Positions 51,053 to 63,800 of a stretch of DNA of 64,000 bases are shown one piece after another. Where the stretch lies: assembly GCA_905182995.1 (NCBI GenBank), contig CAJJDP010000037.1, positions 191,369 to 255,368 on the forward strand, given 5' to 3'. Source of the stretch: Paramecium octaurelia (taxonomy: Eukaryota > Ciliophora > Oligohymenophorea > Peniculida > Parameciidae). Under the pieces are notes generated by a model. It searched no databases and had not been told where the DNA came from. It saw only the letters and a list, made by a program, of their open reading frames with translations. Numbering within the stretch: the first letter of the stretch is position 1; every line of letters begins with the position of its first letter. The translations under genes were made by a program, and so were the position numbers.

Positions 51053-51472
51053 AGATAATTTTTATTTATTTTGATTAATAAAGTTAAGCTAATTGCCATT
51101 CATTCAATTATTATAATCCAATGATGAATTATCCTATAATTCTTATTAAAGTTATGATATGAGTAAGTGTGATGAAGAATTAAAGACTAGTGATTTATTT
51201 AGAAGAAGGAGTGGCTCAATATTAATTAATCTTCAAATTAGCTAAAAGACTGCATAATTGAGAAATAAAGCAGCCGATGGCTTTGAAATACATATTTGTA
51301 TTGTTTATAGTATGAATTAAAGAGGAAGGGAAGGAAAAAAAAGATTTTGTTTTGATTAATACCTGAACAAAAAAAAGATATTTCGGAATAAATTCAGAAA
51401 TAGTTCTTATATTGAAGAGCAATAAGAAATTTGAATAGATATGACTGATTTTTAATATCTTATATGTAATAC
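51053..51472. other. Spacer between the tandem repeat genes
   Basis: No supported gene; likely the promoter region of the decayed copy and the 3' flank of the intact one. Confidence 0.5.
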
Positions 51473-52420
51473 TCATCCGTTGAATCCATCGATTGCCCAT
51501 CTGTTTCTATCCTCGACAAATGGATGTGTTCTAACACTGAATTCGTGGCCATTTCCTTCGTCTTGAAGTCCAAACAAGAAGTGATTGGGATTTGTAGCTG
51601 ATTTAATGGTCCAAAATCCTGGGCCTGCGGGTTCAATGATCCAATTGTTTCTTGGTTCTTTGTGTGTGTGGAATCTGGCATCAAAGTCTCCCCATTAGTT
51701 ATAGGCTTAACCATTAGCACAGAACAAGTAGTAGAGTGGACTGGCAGCTGATCTGATTGTGAATACATTTCCTTAGACTCTATCCAAGAAGAATTAGGTC
51801 TTGTCTGTCTTTGCTCCTCTGGCTTTGACTGCAAAATCAGATTGGAATTATTGATGTGGTTCTGCAAATGTGAGGAAGTGTTGAGGTAAGAGAACAGGTC
51901 TCAATGAAACAACAGGTGGTTGTTATAAAAGAGGATATGGGTGGACAATGTTTGGAATTGTCACAATGAACCAAAGATTTCTTTCCTCATGGTGAGCGTG
52001 AGTTCTGACATCTAATTCACCTTGATGGGCATTGGATCCATCATCAGCAGCGAAAAGATAGAAATTTGGATTTGTTTCAGATCTGATTGTGAATGTACTC
52101 CATCCAACATTCTCGATGATCCAATTGTTTCTGGGCTCTGCAAAGTGGTGAGTTCTGACATCGAAATCATTTCCGAATTTTCTGGCATTGTCATTTGAGC
52201 AGAAAACGAAATGATCTGGATGTGTAGCTGGTTTGATTCTATAGACTGCACCATTGACGTGTTCCAATAGGAAATAGGTGCTTTCTGAGGCTTAGTTAGC
52301 AATTCTGACATCAAAATCTTCTCCAAGAGCTCTTGACTTGTTTGTGGCTGTTGCCAAGAATCTACTTGGGACTGTGAATGGTCTAATGGATACTACAGCT
52401 GGAATTTGTGGAGTTTACAT
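51473..52420 (-). CDS. Repeat protein with six FDVRTH-type units
   Basis: An intronless 315-residue frame with no signal peptide. Six units of about 45-50 residues recur, each centred on a version of FDVRTH followed by ExRNxWIIE and then FTIRSxTNPxxFLF: GEDFDVRIANQ, NDFDVRTHHFAEPRNNWIIE, GELDVRTHAHHEERNLWF, SDFAVKARGAK, GDFDARFHTHKEPRNNWIIE and EFSVRTHPFVEDRNRWAI. Six short beta-rich repeats could form a beta-trefoil or propeller-like carbohydrate- or lipid-binding fold; this is inference. GC content and codon use are richer than in neighbours, suggesting strong expression. Confidence 0.85.
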
Positions 52421-55400
52421 TTTAATTGATTAAAATTCATTTAAAAGAAAATCTTCTTAAAGACTCACAATTAATTTATGGAATGATTAAATTCCATAAA
52501 CACATTCTTATGATATATAAACTATAATACCAATATTTATGTCATTTCAAATTCTAAAGTTTTAATTTTTTTTTTATTATTTAAAAATCTAATCTGCAGG
52601 TCTCTTCTAAATCATATTTCTCATTTCCTTAAAATAATTATCACTTATTTGTCTTTACTTTCCAAAGTCTTAAGATAGTAAAACTACTAACCTTTGTGAA
52701 GCTACAATCTGATGCACATGGATTTTTGGATTTATTGAATCTAGACTTCAAACACTCATATTATCAAGCTTTGTTACTACTTGCAATATCGAACTTATCA
52801 TCTACCAGCCTATTCTGGTTATTTTGCATAATTCAAAGATGAGTACAAAATTTCGCTGCTATCTTTTACCCTGTATTTATGCAAAAGTCAATATTGTTGG
52901 ATAATCCAGAAGGAATCAATCTGATAGCACTTATGATAAGAAGGCTTAAAAGGATCGACAAACATATCGAAAATAAATTTTTTGAGATCAAATGAGAAAT
53001 CATTATATTTCATATACAAAAGAATTTTAGGCAATAATAATAGAGGTTGGACTACTTTCAATTAAATTAAACAATTTTAGAACAAAAGACTCTTATTTAG
53101 ATATAATTAAAATATCTTTTGCTCAAATTTATATCAACAAACTAAATAAAATAGTATAATTATAATTTATAATATTATACTAATCCACCATTATAATCTA
53201 TTCAATAGACATTAGTAAATAAGTATATCTACATAGTATATAAATAAAAATAGTCAATATTAAAATATCAATTTATTACATTTAAACAATATAGTATCCA
53301 CTATATCAATTCTAATAAAATAGCCAAATTTGATAATTCAATTAGTTTGGTATAAGCATTTTGTTTGATATAAATCTTATCCTTCATTTCAAGAATGTAA
53401 TTAAATTATTTCGTAGATAGTCTCTAGTTTAAATCAAAAATGAAATAAAATATATATATATAGATTAATAATCAAATTTTTTTTTCAATTATATACTAAA
53501 TAACTTCCATCAACTAGTAATTTTAAAATCAAATAAAGAATTCCTTTCAAAAAGTATCTGTTAGAATTATAAGAGAATTTTTAAGTAGCATTCAATTTCG
53601 CTAGAATTTAATTGTTAAAAACAATGCTTTGGAACAAAAATGTACTCATCTTCATTTCAATGAATTAGAAAATAAATAGATTCCATCCTTTAAGATAAAG
53701 CACTCCTTTATAAATGTTTATGCTGAAACTTTCATCACATTATTAATTATCTCTTTGAATTTGAGAACATTCTCTATCTGATTCATTCAAACTTAAAGCA
53801 TTTTATATTATTAGTCTTATAATATTATCTTTAAAGGTTTTTAGATCCTAGAAAATTTATTCCTATTTTGTGCTTTTATATATAGATATTAATTTAAATC
53901 AAGATTAGTTTTAAAGCTATTAAAACCATAAAAAGTGTCTTAATAATTAGAAGATATTTATTTTTGGAGCACTAGTTAGAATTATACTAAATTGAAAAAG
54001 ATGCTTTATTTTATCTCTATTTGTATATCATCATAAATAAGATTAGTTAAATGGCATAATCATGAATGATCATGGAAAATCACAGAAGAAAATAGGCTCA
54101 GTTGTCTTATCTACTAGAGATGGAGAATCGAAAGATTATCTTTATTATTGCTAGAATTAAATTCTCTTTTTTCTAGAAAATTCATTTATCAGACCTAGAA
54201 GTACTTTAATGAATGTCATTTTATAGTTCTATTAGAGTGTCATGTTAAAATATATAGACATTATTATATTTTTTCATATGAAGAAATAGTCTCTAATATA
54301 TTTTAGAAATATCAAAATATTTTAGAATCTAAATGAATTTGAAATCTTACAAAATTCTTAAATTAATTAAATTTATCATCTTATCACATTTGCATTTCTG
54401 TCCAAAATATGCATTTAAAAACAGTATTTAAAAAGCAAAAGCAAGATATCTATTGAATTTCTCGTTTTTAAATATTGAATTCTAACAAAATGGTATATCT
54501 AATGTTTTAGAGAACCAGATTTATTTAAAGATCAACATTATCGACTAATATATATAAATAAACTTTTTAAATATATATAGACATACTTTAATAATTTAAA
54601 CTATTTTATAGAACTAGTTAGTTAAATTTAGAGAGATACTGTTATTTAATTTGAATAGATCTAAAATAGAGATTAGATTAAGAATTACATATGTATTTTA
54701 AGAGGATTAAGGTATAAATTTAGGAAAGTAATGTTACAATTTGAAAGATATGTGATTAATTATCAAATCAACATACTTTGATTAGTTCCATATAGTCTAT
54801 TAATAAACAAAATTAAAATAATTAGTTTGCTTCTTCATTAATTAAATTAATATTGTATCACTTTTTAAACAAATTTATAACTTAACAATATTCTTCACTA
54901 ATAATAGTTAGACCATCAAAACATTTTGTCTGCATTATTTATGAGAATATTTAAATGCATTTAAATTATATGTGGTTGACTCATGAAGGCGTTATAAAAA
55001 ATATAAACTTAATAAAATCAAGAAGTTCTCTTTTTATATTATTAATATGTGTTATTTAATAACCTTATTTATTGAAATTTATACAATAAAATACAATTTC
55101 TTAAGATAGTGCAAAAAGAAATTATTATAATCAAATTTTTTTATTAACAGTTCGCATAAAAGAATCTAAAATCGATTACTGTCATCAAATTATAGACTCA
55201 TGCGAAGATCATATAATTGGCGAGGTTATTTAGAAAATGAAACTAAAGAAAATTAGATTTAAATACATTCTAATATTTTTAATTCCAAATTATCGAGAGA
55301 AGAGAATTAATTAAATAAATGTGAGGTATTATGGTGCTTCTTTTGAAAAAGTGATAAATACTTTAATATTTATTAATTTTATTACTGGAACTATGATTGA

Positions 55401-55596
55401 ACTTTGTTTATTGGAATATTCATTATATTATAATTAGTATTTGATAACAGAAATTTAATGGGAAATGTAGGACAGACAAATTTTGTATTTTATTATTTTC
55501 TTTACTGAACTGATGTAGTTTAAGATATATTAGCCTAATATAACTAATTAGATTATCTGTATATCATAAATATGATAAATCAACTATTTTTTGTTT
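52421..55596. other. Gene-poor AT-rich stretch of 3.2 kb
   Basis: The longest gene-free stretch of the window. Scattered readings look faintly protein-like: on the minus strand near 52600-53000 (YECLKSRFNKSKNPCASDCS) and on the plus strand 54745-55575 (277 codons without TGA, including IKESKIDYCHQIIDSCEDHI). TGA arises by chance only about once per 60 codons in such sequence, so these are weak signals. No start, splice pattern or family supports a working gene; old decayed coding sequence is possible. Confidence 0.5.
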
Positions 55597-55947
55597 TCAT
55601 TTCTTGAAAGATGATTTCATTTAATAGAGACTTTAATTATTTACAGATGAGTTGGTCATTTTGGATACTAGTTTCTTGATTTTATCCCTCTAAGTAAGTT
55701 GGGGCTTGGATTAATTTTCAATAGAAACATCACTTTGTTAAATGATCTTAATCTTTTTGACTGAGTTTATAAATGTAAGACTTTAGGTTTCTAGACGAGG
55801 AGAAAGTTGGATATAGTAATCATTCTTTAGAGTTTGAGTTTTAATGATTTTGGAGGAATCCTATTTGAGAATAGATATATTGTTAAAAGATCTAGTCATT
55901 TTGTTGATTGGTTTGAGTTTAGTTGATTTTTTGAGAGCTGAGGACAT
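55597..55947 (-). CDS. Small basic Ser/Thr-rich protein
   Basis: An uninterrupted 116-residue frame: MSSALKKSTKLKPINKMTRS, QDSSKIIKTQTLKNDYYIQL, SPRLETQSLTFINSVKKIKI and SVNNQSLYQMKSSFKK. Lys/Ser/Thr-rich with non-AT-biased codons, so probably real. No family recognised. Divergent from the gene at 56014, with 66 bp between starts. Confidence 0.65.
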
Positions 55948-56013
55948 TCTTGTTATTTAAAATGGAGTTTGAGCAATAAATTTAATAATATTTAATTTAG
56001 TAACAATTTGTAA

Positions 56014-56271
56014 ATGATTAAAACAAGAACGAAACCTGTTTGTAAAACTCACTTTAATTTATCATCTAAACAAATAAGCAGATATCGAAAGTATATACTG
56101 AATCTAGTTAATCGTAAGTGGATGAGGTAAGCAGATGATGTTTCAATGGATGAATGTAAAATCAGATTTACTGAGAATAAGGTGCATCATTTTGTTCCAT
56201 CTGAGATGATGATAAAGAAGGTGATCAGATTTAATGGTAATCCAAAGAAAGGAATTTTGAAAACCAAATGA
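56014..56271 (+). CDS. Small basic protein with an RVxF-like motif
   Basis: An 85-residue frame: MIKTRTKPVCKTHFNLSSKQ, NRKWMRQADDVSMDECKIRF, TENKVHHFVPSEMMIKKVIR and FNGNPKKGILKTK. KKVIRF fits the loose RVxF pattern used to dock on PP1, and the next gene is a PP1-type phosphatase; a regulatory link is only a suggestion. It converges with that gene, with 61 bp between stops. Confidence 0.6.
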
Positions 56272-56332
56272 GTTTGTGAAATAGTGTTTACTGTTTTTTA
56301 ACAAAATTTATGAATAAAACGATTAATAAAAA

Positions 56333-58858
56333 TCAATCATAACTTCTACGTTGACCTTAATTTTTCCAACGAGGTGGTGTAGGTGGTCTCTTCTTTAATG
56401 CTTCCTCATCCTCAATCCAATTGTGAGCATTCAGATTTTAAGGATAGATTAATTTTGGTACAATCTCTAAGTTCCTTTTAAGAATAAGCACGGCACCTGC
56501 ATTCTTGTGTCTACCACAGTAATCTGTTGCACTAAAAACAGTTAGTAATTGACCTCCTAATAAAAATCTAAATGAAATATTACCAGCGAATCTCTCAAAG
56601 CCATCCATAACACATTCATGAGCACGAATAATAAGAGAAAGATTATTTTTGATAAGGAAATTTATAACTCTATCTGGTCCAAATTTGACGATATTTCCAG
56701 TACCTGCAGGATCTCTAATAATATTTGGTTATATTCCAAAGTCTTAATCTGTATCGGTTGGATCTGACCATAAAATATCAACCACCAATTGTTGTTCTGG
56801 TGTAGTGACTTCATGAATCACTTCCAAAGGTCTTTGCAGATTCTCTATTTCTGCTACATAATTTAATTGACTGCCTATTCCTCCATGAAGACAAATGATC
56901 TTGTCCTCAACTATAGCAGCCAACGGCAACCATTCAAATAGTCGATTCACTCTTGCAAATACTGAATCTTCATCATTAGGATCCTCGCCTAATCTTTAAG
57001 CACATTCCTCTGAAAATCCAAATCCATTATTAATCCACTTGTCTTCATGATTTCCTCTAATCAAATGAATTGATTCTGGAAATCTTACTTTTAGAGCCAG
57101 CAATAAACAAATAGTTTCCAAAGAATGATTCCCTCTATCCACAAAATCTCCCAGAAACAAATAATCAAATGCTTCTATATCGCTATCTTTGCCATCTACA
57201 AATGGAGACCCCCACAAATCAAAGAATCTCATTAGATCTGAATACTGTCCATGAATATCTCCAAAAATCTTTATTGGAGCTTTGCATCTTAAAACCATAG
57301 GCTGTTCCTTTAGAATGGCTTCTGCTTAGTCACATAACATAAGTATATGTTAAGCCTGGAATAAAAACTTGGCATTTTCAGAGATATTGATGAAAGTCTT
57401 AGGCTATAATAAGGTGCTTATAAATAAATGAGCAATATTATTTTCTTGTGCAGTTTAGGGCACTCTTGGTTTTCTATTAGGTGCTTTAGAATCTCTGCTT
57501 TCTTCAGCAACTACAGCTTAATTGATAAATTTGAATTGTGATTTATCAGTTTAGTTTTAAGCAAATGGTTTCTATTACTTTTGAGTATTCTAAGTGGTTT
57601 AACCTGGTTTCTTTTGAATCAAGGAACTATTCAAAGGGGATGCTTAAGTGTCTGGTGATATTGGAGCCATTTAGGGTGATAATGATTGAGGGGATACACT
57701 TAATAACAATATAATAGTACTTTCTTTAGGCATGTTGATATTAGGCTAGTTTATTGGTTAGGGTTTCACTTGGCAACAGTAATCTATTTAAATTGATCTT
57801 AGAAATGATGTCAGTTGGGATGTTAGGTGAATCCAATTCAAATCCTCCGTAGACGAAGATGCTTGTGTCTACTAACCAGGATGAATGTCTGAATCTCTAA
57901 ATGCTATTAAATTTAGACCATTCTGATGTTTCAGTATCATATACATCAATTGTTAAGGTCTCTCCTACGTTTCCAGTTCTACCACCAATAACAACGAGCA
58001 TGCTGTAAACAAACAATGTAGTGTGTTGATATCTACCCACTGGCTAATCCTTATCAATTTTATAAGGAGCCTTGACCCAATCCCACCTTCCATCTCGATG
58101 TCTTCTCAATCCCCAAGCATCATTCAATGCTTACTGATCGTTTGAACGTCCTCCAAATGCCACAACCATCCCATTAGCACTGCCATTAGTGCAAATACTA
58201 GCAGAATGATACACTCTTGCCAATGGCTGTTCTGATTTGCATTCCAATCTTACCCAAGTGATGGGACTCTTCTCTACATTTACACACCCTTTAAATTAAA
58301 TGTGGAATTCATACAGCAATCGTTGACTGGCTCCTGTCCGGTGTTGCCTCCAAAGACTATTAGGAATGGTTTCGTAAAGGTTAGAGTGTGTCCATACCTC
58401 CTGCCTGGTGTAGTTCCTACGACTGGTACGACAGTCCATTAACCTAAGTCATCGCTCGATCTCAAGTCCAATAAATAGAGGTCATCTGATGCTAAACTGC
58501 CACCTTGCATCATTAATTCATTCATTACCTCCTGTGGCTCCTCCATAAATTACGATTTAATTTATATCAACGCACACTGCTGAATGTGCTGCTCGAGGAG
58601 ATGGGGCTGTACCCTACACTACTCTTTTCTTTATTATGTATACCTTCTACTCTCTTCCATTATCTGCTTTACATGTCGAACGAGAACGTATCTCCTGTAA
58701 TGCTATATTTGCCTGTGTCTCCAGTTGCCCCTGTCATTTAAATATTTTCATTTACCTCCGAATAATATTGCCTTGCCCTTCGCTATGTATGTTATCGTGT
58801 GTCCAAATCTGGCTTGGGGCAATTGTCCAAAAGCCTCAACCTTTTCAAAATTATTCAT
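56333..58858 (-). CDS. Kelch-repeat PP1-type protein phosphatase (PPKL/BSU1-like)
   Basis: N-terminal Kelch repeats ([51 protein letters not shown]) followed by a PP1-like catalytic domain: [51 protein letters not shown], then [10 protein letters not shown] and [10 protein letters not shown]. The C-terminus is [17 protein letters not shown]. This Kelch-PP1 fusion (PPKL) is known from plants, apicomplexans and ciliates and is absent from animals; relatives act in brassinosteroid signalling and in parasite motility. About 810 residues, at least two 25-nt introns in the Kelch part. Confidence 0.93.
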
Positions 58859-59022
58859 TTATTTATTATATTTCAAATTTTAAAAATATACAATACCCTA
58901 AAATATCATTTATTTTAGATATCATAACAGAATTTTATAATGGATCCAAACAATCCCTCCCTTGCCCTGTATATTATCCACCCCAATAATTATTATAATA
59001 AAAGAAGAAAGCTTAATTTCAT

Positions 59023-59235
59023 TCACATTCCTAAGAGAATTTCGAGCATCGATCCCGGAGCTTGCGAATTTAGACTTGTTGGAATATTCAATTTGGACAG
59101 GAGATACTCATTCGTGTTCACCCAGGAGTCTAAATAGTCTTCCTTTATTATTTATATTACTTGAATCACGCGACGATTACTTTTTCTATTATTATTCTTT
59201 TTCAATTACCTGATCTTTTTTTGCTATTTCATCAT
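59023..59235 (-). CDS. Possible small protein
   Basis: A 70-residue frame: MMKQQKKIRQLKKNNNRKSN, a short AT-rich stretch that may be an intron, then EDYLDSWVNTNEYLLSKLNI and PTSLNSQAPGSMLEILLGM. The second half has good composition and balanced codons. The frame stays open beyond the TGA, so the true end may differ. Only 46 bp separate its start from the divergent gene at 59282. No family recognised. Confidence 0.45.
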
Positions 59236-59281
59236 GCAAAGCCAATTTTTAAATTTTTATTTTTATTAATGAATTAGTTAG

Positions 59282-60784
59282 ATGACAACCCACTTAAATT
59301 ATTTATTTAATAATTTTATGTCCAATGAAGCAGTTGCTGGTTTCATAGCCATCAAAACTCTGCAGAATCGACCGCTGCGCTATTTCGACGCCAATTTCAA
59401 TGAATTCAGAGATAAAAATATGACCATGTACATCCAGAAGAAATACGCCGATCTCAAAAGTTGTATTTATCAAACAAACAATCTAGAACGAACCGGTGTA
59501 CCAGAACTCCCAATCCAAACTTTTACAAGCACACAATTGTAGATCAAACCCAAAGCCAATGACGGATTAAAAGAAGTGAAAGCTAATTATGAATTGGATG
59601 AAAAAGTTATAGAAATCATGCAAAAAGTCATAGATCAAGAGGAATTAGAAGGCATTCTATCCTAATGTCAGGGCTAAAATAATACCAACAAATAAAAAAA
59701 TTGGAAAAAAAAGGCAATATCTGTCCCCCAGAAATTAGCACTACTTATGAATGATCAAATCGAATAAACTGATTTGGATACGCTTTTTGATCAATATCAA
59801 AGATAAAATCTCAAATCCTCTGTAAGTTTCATACAAATTATGTTATATTTTAGTTGGATGAACTTAAAATGTCAGTCAAGGATCCCAAGTTGATCTACAA
59901 AAAATTAGGCAAAGAGGGATTTCAAAAGGTCGAATTTAATGACTAAGAATAAGTTAACTTTTTTATGAAGAAGTTATGTGAGGAATAAAAATTAGATGCA
60001 TGTTCAGTTTTGGAAATAAAAAATGGTATGATCCTATCTAAATATTATAGAAAATATCAAATTTAAGGAAGATGCCTGTGATGAAGTGGAGAGATGGAGG
60101 AACATCGTATAGAAGCGTATTACACAAGAATAGATGCAAAAGATATTAGCTGACGAAGAGATGAAATAAAATAAACAACTAGTTCAAATTTTCAAAGATA
60201 CAAGGATTGATCAATTCGATCCCGATTTTTTTAAGAAGAAAGTTAAAGGCAAAACCATGAAAAGAGTCAACGAAGCATAAGATACTCAATATCACAAGTT
60301 CTTTGTTTAAACAGATACCAATAAAAATACATTCGGAAAGGAAGATTTCCTGAGAAAGAAGTTTGATTATACAACACCTAAATCTAAGGTCGAGAGTACT
60401 CTCAGATCCACCAGACCAACCACCAGTGTTAGTAGATCGCATAGAGTCTTGCATAGATCTGATATCGAATTCAATAAGTTTATCAAGTAATGCAATGTTG
60501 TAGAACAGACTTTTCAACAAAGCAATACGAAATTAAATGAGAGATTTCAGTAGTTGGATAAAATGATGGATAAAGCATGTCAATATTTAGAAGATGATAA
60601 ACCGTAAGAGGAAAAAGAACCAAATCAAGATTTCGAGAGATTTAAGAAGTAACGTCTATTCAAGAAGAAATTTGTTACTTATCTAATTGACAAAGTAGAA
60701 AAGCAGTCAGATCTACTAAGCTAAAAGATTAAAACTGTATAATCAAAAAGATTGATCGAAAAGGTCCTCTCTGAAAATTTATGA
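59282..60784 (+). CDS. Unrecognised, partly coiled-coil protein
   Basis: About 480 residues with two introns (32 nt after the SS of QNLKSS, 25 nt after EIKNG). The N-terminus (EAVAGFIAIKTLQNRPLRYF, DANFNEFRDKNMTMYIQKKY) is a compact charged domain; the middle has LALLMNDQIEQTDLDTLFDQ and KLGKEGFQKVEFNDQEQV; the C-terminal half is helical (LIDKVEKQSDLLSQKIKTVQ). No known domain. Probably cytoskeletal. Convergent with the importin gene, 34 bp between stops. Confidence 0.75.
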
Positions 60785-60818
60785 TTTACATTTTTATTAT
60801 ATTTATTAATGAAACTAA

Positions 60819-63800
60819 TCAGGAGTTTAGTTTAATATGCTTCTATAATAAGAGAATGTCCTCTTTAAGTAAATGGCGTAAACAAAACTTGAAATATTCT
60901 TGGTCATTTTTTTATAAATTTGTGAAAAACTCTTTAAGAGTATCCTTGGTTATATATTGATCAGTATTACCACAAGATTGATATTTAAACATGGATCTTT
61001 CAGATAAGTTAAGTCCTCTTCAGTCGTTTCATCACATTCTTCTCCAACTTCTTGATTAAAATCTAAGAATTCACTCATATACAACGTTGATCCTGTCTCC
61101 AAATCTGCCAATCCTTTGTCTTTCTTTTCTTTTGGATCCAACAACTAAATAGATAGATATCTAAAAAATACAGCAAATCTGTCTGCAATGTCTTAATCTT
61201 CATCATCTTTAATTTTTTCTAAATCCACATCAACTTGATCTTGATACCTCTTATCATTAAAATCATCTTCGTCATTGTCCACTTCCAAACGATCATCTTC
61301 TTATTATTAATCGACATTGTCCTGTTTTGAAGGCACAATTTCATTATCTAGACATCGTATAAGCAGAGACAAGATTTTGAATGGTGCATATACATCTTAT
61401 ATGTTATTGTATGTTATTATTACCACTATTGATATTCTGATGACTTGGATTATACCCAATAACTAATAGGTTCTCTAGAGTTTTATCTTTAACTAAAAAC
61501 AATTTCATTAAGGCTGAGAAAGTGGCATTCTTAGTTCCCTTTCCTCTAAACAGGGGCTATTACAATAACCATTTGTCAATCAGCACTTTAAGAGCCATTC
61601 TATTGTCAATGCTCCAAGAGGTTAAGAATGCTATTGATTCTTTTGGTTTTTCAATTATCATTCTAGCATAGACTAAAACTAAAGATTGGACTGTCGATGG
61701 CATCCTAGATCTGTAAATCTTAAACACAACTGCCTTCAAAAGATTCAGATCAGGATTCCCATCCAAGAGATTGTTGATTGTAATCATAACTAAATTACCT
61801 GCAAATAAGGAGGCTGATTCATTGGCTGAATTCTAAGGGACTTCCAATAATTTTAAGTTGACTTTCATGACATCTTGAACCAAATTCCTAATTTGATATG
61901 TAAATACATATATACATCTTCAAAATTTATCCTGTCTCTATGATAATAAAGTTCTTGAGACATTAACTAGTGTGAACCTATAATTATGGGTCTTCATTAA
62001 TCAGAATCAAATTAACCATCGAAGGTAACAAATTAATAAAAGCATCTTATGCCTTACTATCTGAACAGAATTTGATAAAGGTTGATGTAATGTTCATGAT
62101 GGCACTCATCAATGAAATATCACTTTGTTTGATCTTGCTCTTGTCTTGTATTTTGTGGACATCCTCGTAGAACACCTAAAAACAATCCAAAATGAATGGA
62201 CAGAACACCTTGAATAAATAATTGCGATTACTTCAAAGATATAAGGGTATGCCTCCTTACATTAGCAGATTCTCACTATCAATTCATTAAATGGTTTAAT
62301 AACAACTTATTCTGAATGGAAAACACTGAAAAACTATAATAAAACCTTCGATCCATTCTTTGCTAAAGTAGTAGCCAAATTAGGTGAGAATTTAACTAGA
62401 TGGATTGTAGATTCTAAAATAGAAATCATTTAGTCTTGAGTTGCCTCTTATAACACAGTCAACACTGATTCCATAAACTCTTGTTTATATTCAAAAGGAA
62501 TGCTATATTTATGAATCTTGGAAGCATAACTTCATTTATTGTATAAATTTACTTTCCTAATGCCTTGACTGAGATAATTCTCAGAGTAATTGGATATTTG
62601 GAATCCAAATACACTATAACTGATTCAAAAAGAGGCACAAATAGTTCTTTGAATTAGTGACTAATCAAATCTGAATATCTGGTAGTACTCCAAATAGCTC
62701 TAGCTTATAAACTATGTGAATCTAATAATAGGGTATTATGAAATTTTACTCTATTTCTCCAATTCATACAGAATGTTCTACATGCACTTTTTGATATCGA
62801 AAGTGCTCTGATGTTTTTGCTAAAACACAATAATGTCTTCTGAGAAACTACCCAATAATAAGTAACCAGTTTCCTTTCTCTTTTGTATAAATGATCTGAG
62901 ATAATGGTTATTGTTGATAGTAATGATTGAACCCTTCATAAATTGCATAACACTATCTTAATCAAAATCTTTAGATTATTGTCCTTTTAATTCCTGGAAA
63001 TTCAATTTGGATATGATGGATTGAGCCAAATCGATGAACTCTTTCTCATCTCTATTAAGTATTAACTTCTCTCCAACAATTAGTATTTATTGAATGAACT
63101 GATCCCCGTATTTCTCAATCATATCATTAATCAATTTCAAGGCCAAGGTTCTCACACTCTTTTAAAGCAATTCTTCTTCGTCATTCAGTATGAAGTAACT
63201 AGGATCCTTAACCCATTGCTTCTCTTATTCTTTGGTGGCAGTCAAAAATGTTGAGAGAGTATTCAACAATGGGAAGGTTCCAAACTTAATTAAATTATAA
63301 AGAGCTGGTTTTGTAACTAAGATGGTAATCAACTCTATAGAATATGCACACAATCCTTCGATGTGATTCTCGTAATCGTCATCCTCATTCAGATATTTGT
63401 ACTCAATGTCTAACATAATTACAACTTAGATTTACCATTTCTTAAATTTATTATTCTTTAATTACTAATTGGCAACTCTTTTGATTCCTCCACAAACAAT
63501 CCGTCTATATGTTCCACATCTATCTAATACACTATGTGTCCAATGTATAATTGAGTTATGGAGTTGAAGAACTTCCAAATTGGGATTAAAGAGAGAGCCA
63601 GGGATTTCCTACTGTAGACTCCGAAATCTCTGAATATCACTATCAGAATCTTCAAAACCAACTTCTTTATAAAGATATGTGATTTTGGTGATGTTTGCAA
63701 GGCTGACAAAAATAATGACTATTATTATATTTGTATATGATACCATCCATATTTAGAATGTATTGTCCATACATTTATTAACCAAGGAATTGTCAGTTCC

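Noticed and set aside
52012-52326. Overlapping minus-strand frame beginning MEKILMSELLTKPQKAP
   Set aside because: An out-of-frame shadow of the FDVRTH repeat gene, whose frame covers the same bases with repeat structure.
54745-55575. 277-codon TGA-free plus-strand run considered as a gene
   Set aside because: TGA is expected only about once per 60 codons in such AT-rich DNA, no splice pattern or family match was found, and upstream the same frame is interrupted repeatedly.
60179-60520. Minus-strand frame inside the coiled-coil gene at 59282-60784
   Set aside because: Antisense shadow; the plus-strand frame continues through it with good composition.
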